A stretch of DNA of 45,710 nt from a virus. Both the position numbers and the translations under genes were made by a program. Position 1 is the stretch's first letter; the number at the start of each line of letters is the position of its first letter. The stretch is taken from positions 1 through 45,710 of IMG/VR virus record IMGVR_UViG_3300033388_001228; one strand, written 5' to 3'. This document shows positions 28,748 to 36,800 of the stretch, one piece after another. Below the pieces are notes generated by a model. That model saw nothing but the letters and a program-made list of their open reading frames with translations. It was not told where the DNA came from and made no database searches.

Positions 28748-29311
28748 TCAGTTACTCCTGTGTTTGATGCATATGATCATAGCGATCCTGTCAATATCTG
28801 AGTTGTTCTCAACCCAGTGCAAGTTCGAGTTGTCGAACCAGAAAACCTCACCCTCTTCAGGTGCGATCACGCCATCATTAAAAGCAAAAATGGCGCCTTC
28901 AGCGTTCTGTATCGGCACGTAATATTTATCGTAGAACTCAGCATGCCAGCCCGAGTCTCTGTGTGGCTGAATCTTTCCGCCCGGTGGTAGTTTGGTTATA
29001 AGTATACCTCCTAATCTCTCGCCATCAACCGCATCGATCACATCAAACAAAGGCTTTTGTATCTCTGGTAATTTGTAGTACGCCGGGTACCAGATAGACT
29101 CATGCTCATCAACAATTGTAGAGAAGTCTCCAGACTCAACGAACGGCTTTACGTCATTGAAGCGGATCCAGATATCTTTCATCTCAGTATGAGGGGATCC
29201 TTCCACTCCACGGTACGGGTACTCACCAAACAGATGATCGTTTTTATGGAGCGCACTTTTCAATGCGTCCACGTTAACCTTTAGATCAAGCTGTTTGTGC
29301 GTGACAGGCAT
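28748..29311 (-). CDS. 2-oxoglutarate/Fe(II) oxygenase, Asp/Asn hydroxylase-like
   Basis: 187 residues. The C-terminal half carries the double-stranded beta-helix signature: LPPGGKIQPHRDSGWHAEFY (HxD iron pair), YYVPIQNAEGAIFAFNDG, GEVFWFDNSNLHWVENNSD (second His) and DRIAMIICIK (arginine that binds 2-oxoglutarate). This matches the aspartyl/asparaginyl beta-hydroxylase fold. It would hydroxylate an amino-acid side chain or another small target using oxygen and 2-oxoglutarate. Lies between a sulfotransferase-like gene and internal virion proteins. Its substrate is unknown, perhaps a virion or host-surface protein. Confidence 0.75.
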   Translation of the reverse strand: MPVTHKQLDLKVNVDALKSALHKNDHLFGEYPYRGVEGSPHTEMKDIWIRFNDVKPFVESGDFSTIVDEHESIWYPAYYKLPEIQKPLFDVIDAVDGERLGGILITKLPPGGKIQPHRDSGWHAEFYDKYYVPIQNAEGAIFAFNDGVIAPEEGEVFWFDNSNLHWVENNSDIDRIAMIICIKHRSN

Positions 29312-29757
29312 TTGCGTACTTCCTCTATCATGTAATCGTTGTTCAGTATCTGGTCTTTCATTTTCATATAGCGGGCAACAGGGAACTCTGCATTAATGCA
29401 GTAGCGCCAGATCTCCTCGATGCGTTCATCGATGTCATTAAAATCGACATGCAGCGCGCCATGCTCGTTCTTTAATCCTTGCTGCGCCTCATCAAGAAAA
29501 GTAAGATCAACGTCTCCAAAAATTCCATGCAGTGACTCCACTACTTCTTTTATGTCTCGATGTATTACCACCTTGCGATGGTTCTCAACAAAATTCCTTA
29601 CCTGCAAATAACATGTCGTGCTGTCGCCAGAATAATCTGACTCCATGAACTCCGAGTAGTCAGGATAATAAAACAACCCGTCGTGCATGCAGCCTAAGAA
29701 TTTCGACAACCAATACGTTCTGCTTCTTGGCAACGCCAACACAAAAAACTTACTCAC
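29281..29757 (-). CDS. Sulfotransferase-like protein
   Basis: 158 residues, GTG start at 29757 overlapping the previous stop (GTGA). FFVLALPRSRTYWLSKFLG is a strand-loop-helix P-loop as in PAPS-dependent sulfotransferases (5' phosphosulfate loop), and KVVIHRDIKEVVESLHG matches the 3' phosphate-binding Arg/Asp block. Short compared with cellular sulfotransferases (250 or more), so it may lack the substrate lid. Overlaps the oxygenase gene by 31 bases, implying a linked pathway. The transferred group and target are unknown; a nucleotide kinase fold is the alternative. Confidence 0.55.
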   Translation of the reverse strand: MSKFFVLALPRSRTYWLSKFLGCMHDGLFYYPDYSEFMESDYSGDSTTCYLQVRNFVENHRKVVIHRDIKEVVESLHGIFGDVDLTFLDEAQQGLKNEHGALHVDFNDIDERIEEIWRYCINAEFPVARYMKMKDQILNNDYMIEEVRKCLSRTNSLI

Positions 29758-29969
29758 TTCGGTACCTGATCCTCTGTAATTAATCCGAGGTCAATCAGAT
29801 CCTGAAATGTCGGCACCGCAGTAACCTTTCTTTCTCCGGGCTTTACTCTCTCGCCGTTCATAACTTCGAGCCTCTCCTTGATTGTCTGGAGCCATTTTTT
29901 TTCTGGGTGATCTATCGGAACGTCCGGTATCGCCGGCAACTTCCTTGCCAAGAATTTAAGAGGCGGCAT
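29754..29969 (-). CDS. Small virion-operon protein
   Basis: 71 residues from the ATG at 29969, which lies inside the end of the nozzle gene with AAGG just upstream. Sequence: MPPLKFLARKLPAIPDVPID, then ERLEVMNGERVKPGERKV, ending FQDLIDLGLITEDQVPK. The FQDLIDLGLI ending recurs in small phage structural-region proteins that may be assembly or nozzle partners. The gene overlaps both neighbours. Function unknown. Confidence 0.55.
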   Translation of the reverse strand: MPPLKFLARKLPAIPDVPIDHPEKKWLQTIKERLEVMNGERVKPGERKVTAVPTFQDLIDLGLITEDQVPK

Positions 29970-31767
29970 AAGCCTTAAGCTCCCGTATCGATGTTGCCAA
30001 CACGACATCCCTCACAGGGTACTGTCCTGATATTTCAATCTCGTACTGGTTATATCTTTCAACTATTGGAACCCGGAACGGAGACACGCTACTCACCACC
30101 TGTTCAACCAACAGCTCACCGTCACCAAAAATCTTCAGCACGTATGATGACACCGTTGGCACAATAGGTAGCAGCCATAGACAGTCACCATTAATCGGGT
30201 ACTCGTTGATCACGTTCCCGTTGATCGAACTACATAGATCTCCAGACGCAATGAGTGCCGCGTTCAGAATCGTTAGTGCGTCACGCTCAGCCTGTATCTC
30301 GTCGGTTTCTTCCTGTGTTATCTCAGCATCGTAGTCAGCGTTAAGTTTGCATGACGTCATCGCAATAAGCTGTGGCATCAGGAACGACTTCGATCTCCAT
30401 GTATAATTTAGACGGCTTCCGCCAGCATTGAATTCTTTTATGCTGGTTGTTAGCGCCGTCTCGTCATAGATGGCCATGTAAAGTTTGTCGCCCTCATCGT
30501 CAGACCATACCGCGTCAGCATCAATATCAAGAAAGACCGGGCCTGACTCTGGGTCAATAAGAAGGCCTTGCTTAAGCGCAGTAAAAAAGATGACATAGTT
30601 TTCATCAACACGTTCGGCGTGGCTGGCTGTGGGTGTAAGTGCCTGCCACTCTTCACGAGTGTAGTGATCTTTTGTTACCAGCTCTGTTCCGTTATCACCA
30701 ACATAAAAGACGCCGTCAGGACAAGCATAAGCAACGCCTCTATTGAGATTAACTATGCTCCGCTTGGAGACGCACGCCTGCCTGACCGGAAGCTTGGCCA
30801 TCGACATAGACTCTGGTGTGATTCCAGTAATTGTGTATGGGTTTGATTTGGTGGTGACAACTAGCGTGCTACCAAAAGATCCGAGGCCCACGACATCTAC
30901 GGGAACGGTAAAGGAATACTTATCTGGGTATGCGTAAGGAATATATGGCTCGCTGAAATAAACTTTGTTGTCAACGAACCCTGCGAAGATTCCGTTGGCC
31001 ATCTCAGTCAGGCCGATCAATCCTGCTGGTGGAAAATCCCAATCTTCAGTTACGAGTGACTCACCAAGAGCTTCCGTTAGAATTGAATCGTTGTACTGTG
31101 GTGAACTTACGTTAATGGTCACCTCAGCAACAAATAAATACTCAGCACCCACTGTGCCTGACGCTATACGATAGATGCGCCACTTATTTATTGGAACGTA
31201 ATCGCCGGCTGGGGCAGCATCAAGAGTTGTGAGATTAATGCTCTCCACATCAAAGTCGCACGCAACAATATTTGATACCGGGCTTGGTGCGCTCTCTTCA
31301 CCCCAGTCATTAACGAACGTATAAACGTATGCGGTATCGACAGGGGTTACCGGCGCTCCAGAAACAAGCGTTGCGGTCGGCGCGCCTGTAGGTGCAGGCA
31401 CCCCAAGAATGTAAGAGTTCTCTGGATAAATATTATCGCCACCCTCATCAACCAAGGCGTTATTGGTCACGCGAGGAACGTCTGTGCCTGTATAGTAATG
31501 TCGATCAGTTGCATCATCAGCAAGCTGACTCTTAACGATGTCTACATCCTGAGTGAACTGAAGCCACTCGCCGCCCGGCATTTGGTAGATGGTTTTTATT
31601 TCACCGGCAAGCGCAAGGTCAGCCTCGTCACGATTACTTCTCCATGAGCGAAGTGCGCCGCCATCAAGCCTGCAGTTTTTTGCGACCTGCGATTGGTGTG
31701 ATTTTAGAAAGACAGGATCCAGCTTCGGAGCTATCCCTGAAAATCCATGTAGTCTTACAATTGACAT
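29956..31767 (-). CDS. Tail nozzle / packaged-DNA stabilisation protein (P22 gp10-like)
   Basis: 603 residues. The N-terminus, GFSGIAPKLDPVFLKSHQSQ followed by VAKNCRLDGGALRSWR, is the usual start of podovirus tail-tube B / gp10-like nozzle proteins. Then repeated beta-strand blocks such as AYVYTFVNDWGEESAPSPVS and WRIYRIASG. These proteins form the hexameric ring beneath the portal that closes and opens the tail channel. Follows the adhesin gene by nine bases, in the expected late order. The assignment rests on layout and motifs. Confidence 0.7.
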   Translation of the reverse strand: MSIVRLHGFSGIAPKLDPVFLKSHQSQVAKNCRLDGGALRSWRSNRDEADLALAGEIKTIYQMPGGEWLQFTQDVDIVKSQLADDATDRHYYTGTDVPRVTNNALVDEGGDNIYPENSYILGVPAPTGAPTATLVSGAPVTPVDTAYVYTFVNDWGEESAPSPVSNIVACDFDVESINLTTLDAAPAGDYVPINKWRIYRIASGTVGAEYLFVAEVTINVSSPQYNDSILTEALGESLVTEDWDFPPAGLIGLTEMANGIFAGFVDNKVYFSEPYIPYAYPDKYSFTVPVDVVGLGSFGSTLVVTTKSNPYTITGITPESMSMAKLPVRQACVSKRSIVNLNRGVAYACPDGVFYVGDNGTELVTKDHYTREEWQALTPTASHAERVDENYVIFFTALKQGLLIDPESGPVFLDIDADAVWSDDEGDKLYMAIYDETALTTSIKEFNAGGSRLNYTWRSKSFLMPQLIAMTSCKLNADYDAEITQEETDEIQAERDALTILNAALIASGDLCSSINGNVINEYPINGDCLWLLPIVPTVSSYVLKIFGDGELLVEQVVSSVSPFRVPIVERYNQYEIEISGQYPVRDVVLATSIRELKAYAAS

Positions 31768-31776
31768 CGATTACCT

Positions 31777-33111
31777 TTACCAGAAAATATAACAAACACC
31801 ATCGCCGCCAGCGCCACCGATTCTTCTGGCTCCAGTAAAACTGTTTGCACCACCACCCCCACCGCCACCGTTCACGCCATCTTCTGCATCAGTACTGACG
31901 GTTCCTCGCCCTCCTGATCCTCCAACACCAAACACCCCGCACGACTGACCGAAGTTACCGAGATCATAACCGTACCCATTGAATACTGCGCCAGCGTCGG
32001 GCCAATAAGAGTCAGGGCCTTGAATTCCTCCTGTGGCAATAACCGGGGCATTCTTCGCCCATATTCCAGCGCCAGAAAACACGTTGTATGCCGAGCTGTT
32101 TTCATCATCAAGCTCGTAGGTGTCAGGAGTAAGAACTGTGACCTTGAAATATCTGTCATTTATTTCTGTCATACCACCAACCCCGCTAACATAAATTATG
32201 TCGCCTGTTGTTAGGTCGTGCGCTATGTCAGAAATGACGCAAGGGTTCGCATTACTCGCTGCATCAACTGTACCTGCTGTTGCGCCAGAGCTATCCATAA
32301 ACGTCGAGTCAGCGCCATCTGCTGACGCTAATCCACCAGCGCCAAGCGTGATTGGAATAATTGCGCCGGGGACAACATTCATTACGAACGTCTGAATATT
32401 TCCGCTATCACCGCCCATAGATTTAGTGCTTTCATCGCTTCCTGTGTTGCCATTTCCGCCTCCACCACCACCACCAGCGATAGCCACTGTTATTTCTGTT
32501 ACTCCGCCCGGGACTGTGAACGGGTGCGAGCCGGCCCCAGTGTAAAGCTGCTGCACCGAATCAACTGTCGCTAATGCGCCAGCGTCAGAGATGGTTGCCA
32601 TCAGCTGTGTGCCTGTGTGGTTACCTCGTGCGCGATGGTATGCGCTGTTGTTGCCTTCCAACAACAAAGCGTTCGCCACGGTGGCTTGTAGGATTGCTGA
32701 GCCGTCGAGGGCGAGCAATGCCCCGGGTGTTGCTGATGCCGCAGCTTCAAGCCCATCAACCTGATCGGCGTTCGTGTTCAGAATAACGATACCGTCGCCC
32801 TGAAGGATCTGCTCAAGGATGGCCTGCGTTACACGAATATCGATCGAGTCACCAGCCAGCCATGATAAGGCTGTCGTACTCTCTTCACCACGAGAAACGG
32901 TAAGCTCATCAGCGTTCGGCTGTGCCGAGCAGTAAACTATTTCTTTATCGCCTGCGGCGTTGGTTAACGTCGCAGCAAATCTTTGTCCTGCTGCCGGGCT
33001 TGGGAATAATGTTCCCTCGCCCGTTGCAAGGAAGATGGCCGTGTCGGTATCGTTGATACCAGCCAGCAGTGTTGAGACTGCATTGTTTCTAAATAGAAAT
33101 GTGTCGGCCAC
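31777..33111 (-). CDS. Glycine-rich tail adhesin with inserted FCCH-like domain
   Basis: 444 residues, GTG start at 33111 with GAGGA eight bases upstream. N-terminal region is a strand-rich fibre (residues 1-190); then a glycine-rich lattice with GGVTEITVAIAGGGGGGGNG and repeated GGxGG motifs, ending GGDGVCYIFW. About residue 285 to 350 is an insertion, CVISDIAHDLTTGDIIYVSG plus GVGGMTEINDRYFKV, that matches the E1-FCCH-like repeat found in phage tail proteins. Glycine lattices of this type form receptor-binding tips. Likely adsorption protein. Confidence 0.65.
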   Translation of the reverse strand: MADTFLFRNNAVSTLLAGINDTDTAIFLATGEGTLFPSPAAGQRFAATLTNAAGDKEIVYCSAQPNADELTVSRGEESTTALSWLAGDSIDIRVTQAILEQILQGDGIVILNTNADQVDGLEAAASATPGALLALDGSAILQATVANALLLEGNNSAYHRARGNHTGTQLMATISDAGALATVDSVQQLYTGAGSHPFTVPGGVTEITVAIAGGGGGGGNGNTGSDESTKSMGGDSGNIQTFVMNVVPGAIIPITLGAGGLASADGADSTFMDSSGATAGTVDAASNANPCVISDIAHDLTTGDIIYVSGVGGMTEINDRYFKVTVLTPDTYELDDENSSAYNVFSGAGIWAKNAPVIATGGIQGPDSYWPDAGAVFNGYGYDLGNFGQSCGVFGVGGSGGRGTVSTDAEDGVNGGGGGGGANSFTGARRIGGAGGDGVCYIFW

Positions 33112-33138
33112 CTTCTTATCCTCGCGTCAGGTTACTGG

Positions 33139-33510
33139 TTACTTGCTATCGCCAGAGGTCTTCTCGACCACTTTTGGTTTTGGCGGATCGATCAAGTCGT
33201 ATGCTGCCTTGATGGCTGCCGGGCCATACAGTGGAAGCATAAGCTCTTTGATCATTGCTGCATCATCAGAAATAATATCAATGTTACCGTCGGCAGATTC
33301 TTTTTCGGTAGCGTTATAAATTTCCTGAGACAAGATCGCGCGATGAATTTTTTTCTCAGCAGAGAGATCTTTATCTTTCTCCTGCATAGCGTTCAACGCA
33401 ACCATAGCCATATGACCAAGCATCATGTCGGCCCCACCCTCTTTTTCGCCGGGCTTCAACATTGGCTTGCCGTCATATCCGTTAATGAACTTCTTAAAAT
33501 TAATCTTCAT
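33139..33510 (-). CDS. Small virion-operon protein, chaperone-like
   Basis: 123 residues, ATG at 33510. MKINFKKFINGYDGKPMLKP then a helix MLGHMAMVALNAMQEKDKDL, EKKIHRAILSQEIYNATEKE and a proline/lysine tail. A helical acidic protein of this size between fibre genes commonly acts in fibre assembly, but no family is recognised. Ribosome site GGAGAAGGTA lies upstream. Confidence 0.5.
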   Translation of the reverse strand: MKINFKKFINGYDGKPMLKPGEKEGGADMMLGHMAMVALNAMQEKDKDLSAEKKIHRAILSQEIYNATEKESADGNIDIISDDAAMIKELMLPLYGPAAIKAAYDLIDPPKPKVVEKTSGDSK

Positions 33511-33543
33511 TACCTTCTCCTCTACTCTCTCGTTTATAAATTA

Positions 33544-33888
33544 TTAAACAGCTGCGTCAAAGTCAGCCAAAGTTTTCAGCTCCGTGTTTAGCAGGGCTTC
33601 CATAGCCATAGGCTCATTCACCTGATAGCTGCGTGTATCGAACGGACTATCACCAGAATCCAGAGCAGCCTGTGACTCAAAGAAATCCACCAGAACAGTG
33701 ATGGTAGCTGGACTTTCTGGAACAGCAGGAACTGCTGGTACTGCCGGGGTTTCGCCGACTGCAGGGATCTCAGGGATCTCAGCAATAGCTGCAGCAAAGT
33801 CGTGGTTAAACTGAATCCGTTGGATTCGTGATACTGGGTCAGTCGATACGACGCCAGTTGATCGTGCTTTATTTACGTTCATTGACAT
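33544..33888 (-). CDS. Small fibre-associated protein with PAVP repeats
   Basis: 114 residues. Begins MSMNVNKARSTGVVSTDPVS, followed by a linker of PAVGETPAVPAVPAVPESP and a strand-rich C-terminus (ITVLVDFFESQAALDSGDSP). The proline-rich repeat is a rigid spacer between two small domains, as seen in fibre connectors. It lies directly after the large fibre gene (11-base gap), so it is likely a minor tail or assembly protein. Function unknown. Confidence 0.5.
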   Translation of the reverse strand: MSMNVNKARSTGVVSTDPVSRIQRIQFNHDFAAAIAEIPEIPAVGETPAVPAVPAVPESPATITVLVDFFESQAALDSGDSPFDTRSYQVNEPMAMEALLNTELKTLADFDAAV

Positions 33889-33899
33889 AATTGTTCTCC

Positions 33900-36800
33900 T
33901 TAAGCTAATGCAACGCTGATCCAGCTGCCGTCATAGACATATAGATTGTTGTTGGTTGTGTCGAAAATAAGGGCCACCCGGCCAGTCTTTGTAGTCGGCG
34001 TTCCTGTCGGAACTCCAGCACAAGTTGGAATATACAGGAATCCATCGGTCGCTGTCGTGGCCAACGCAGCACTACCTATAGACACGTTGGCATTGTTATC
34101 TATCTGGAGAGCTTCCTTCCATGTGATCGCGGTATCGATGGTGCCAGAGGCCGCCACCTTAAAGTCAATAATGCCTGCCGCCATATCAATAATGCTTGCA
34201 GCCGCCGTTGCGGCATAGGTATCGACACCGCTGCCGTTGCGATACATGCTCTGACACAGCTCAAGGCCAGTAGACAGTGCCGCAATAGCAGACTCACCAC
34301 CAAGCTGGATGACCGTTCTTGATCCATGCCATGCAGGATTGAATGACGTATCAAACTTAAAGACACCACCAGTCTCCATCTCAAGCAGCGTAACCCACGT
34401 TATGGCGGTATCCACCGTTCCAGCCTGAGCATACTCAAAGGCTATAGATGGCGTAGTTCCGTCTCCAAAAGTTAATCTGGCTGGCCATGCTGTGCCGCTA
34501 GAATATTTCCATGACCCATCATCATAGGCAAACCTTGCTATTGATGAGTCTGATGACGCCATTGCAAAGTTATCACCGACCTGTAGTGATGCGGCGGTGT
34601 ATCCAAGCAGGCTGGTTGTGCCAACGCCGACCTCTGTTCCGGCTGCTTTCAACCTTACGGTGGATCCGTCAACAAGCTCGAAATCACCACTGGCGGCATT
34701 CTTCAAGTACCAGCTGGCTACAGAGTTTCCTAGCCTGACATCAACTGCATTAGCGGCATTGTCAAGAATATAAAGCCGGTTGCCATAAATAGTAAGGTCG
34801 GTGTCGTAATATGTGGTGTTACCCATTGTCCAATCATGGGTATCTCTGCCAAACGACATAGCCTCAACGAAAGTAACGGCGTTCCCTATCGTTCCACTTG
34901 CTGCGTACTGAGAGTAAAACATCTTGGCTGAGGCGTGAGGAGTCCATTTAGCTGCGTAGCCAGTCTTTTGATATTTGTACCCGCTAGAATAATAATAATT
35001 GTTGCCAACATAGCCGCCATTCGAGGCGTTGAAATTACCCTCAAGAACAAGGCCTGCGCCAACGTAGAATCCAAAGATAGTACTGGCACTAGCCCACGCT
35101 GGAGGCTCTGCAAACAAACTAACAGAGCCAGCGCCATCAAGCACTATTCCTTCTTTGTTGGCTTCACCTAATTTTAAGTAGTTATTCTCATAGTACATTC
35201 CAGAGTTAGTACTGGATGTGAACGAGTACGCTGGTGCAGCTTGCGTACCACTGGCAGCCTTAGAAACTTGCAGCAAGAGAAGGTCTTTATGAACCTGAGT
35301 ATCACCATCAGCCTGCAGTGTTAATGCTGAAGTCCAGCTTATAGAAGTATCAATAGTGCCGCTGGAGGCTGTCTTGAAGTAATGGCCACCGAGCTGCTGC
35401 TCATATTTGCTGGCCACTTTGGTTGATTTATATTTCCAGTTTGATACATCACGATAAGAGTTATCGGTCATGCCGATAATTTCAAGACCGGCAGAACTAT
35501 CGTAATAAAAGGCGCCTTCGTCGCCAATCTCTATAGCAACAAAGTCAGTCTCCCACGCTTCATGATCGCTGGTTCCAACACCAATATTGCCAGTGGTGTA
35601 GTTGATGTTACTACCACTGGTTGTCCATGGGCTAGATGCTAACCCGGTACCACCAATCTGGAAGTCAGTACCTGCATCATCTGTAAACCAAAGAGTATTT
35701 GCTACATCGTTCTTAACCCAGATCTGGCCATAACCCGCAGCATCAGTCTCAGCAGCTGCAACTTCTGCGATCTTGATTCCACCAGCTGAGCCGATTCTCA
35801 TGCGCTCAACACCGCCCGTTATTAGGGAAATATTATTTGAGGCGAATCTGCCGATACCGGTGTCAGCATCAGTTCTGCTAGGAAGAAATACAGGATTAGT
35901 GCCACTAGAATCCTCATTTTTTAATTGAGGAGCATTAGAAGCAATTCCTAATATTCCTGCAGCCATTATTCTCCACTGACTAGCTCCTGCAATACTTATA
36001 TGTAATTCATCATCGTTCTTCTCAGAGAAGCCTGTATCACCATCACCAAATGCAAGCGTTGGAGTAGCCACCTCATTAACCTGCGGGATTATTGTATGCC
36101 CACCGTTGTCGATGGTTAGGGCGGTTTTCCATGAGATGGCGGCGTCGGCAGTACCTGATGCAGCTACATAAAAATAATGGAATCCTCCAGATTGCCGGTA
36201 CGAAGTGGCTTGATCGGTGTCTTGATACCTCCACCCTGTGCTAGAGTCGTAGGCGTTCTGCGATAGATGAATAACTCCATTTATTCCGGGGCTGGTAGTG
36301 GCAGAAATAGACCCGTTACTTCCAAGCTCAAGCACAGAAAGGGTAGCGTCCCAGCTCTCTAATCCATTGCTAGACCCTATCCCAACATTCTGGGCAGCAT
36401 CAATCCTGATGGCCTCAGTGGCGAATGTGGCTACAACTAATACGTCATCACTTAGTTCATAAAACCCGGTATCTCCATCACCGAAAGATAAAGTAGGGGT
36501 TGCGGAATCATTCTCTAAAGGCAAATGCAATTTGCTAGTTGGGACTGTGATTCCAATGCCAACATTACCAGTGCTGTAATAAATATCAGAGCCGGTAGTA
36601 ACCCATGGGCTACCGCCAGCTACTCCTCCGCCAGCAACCTCGAAGTCAACGCCGGCATCGTCGGTGAACATTAGAGTATTGGCTGTGTCGCTCCTTACCC
36701 ATACCTGACCGTAGGAGGCGGTGTTTGTAATTGCTGCAACGGACTCTTTTATCCTAAATATTCCCAGAGGAAGCGAAACTTCTCCAGAAGGATCGAATGA

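Noticed and set aside
28984-28992. ACTACCACC on the minus strand
   Set aside because: Encodes LPPGG of the oxygenase active-site region; no start codon follows at the right distance.
29109-29122. TCAACA-AT-TGTAGA repeat
   Set aside because: Inside the oxygenase coding sequence (TIVDE) with no promoter signal.
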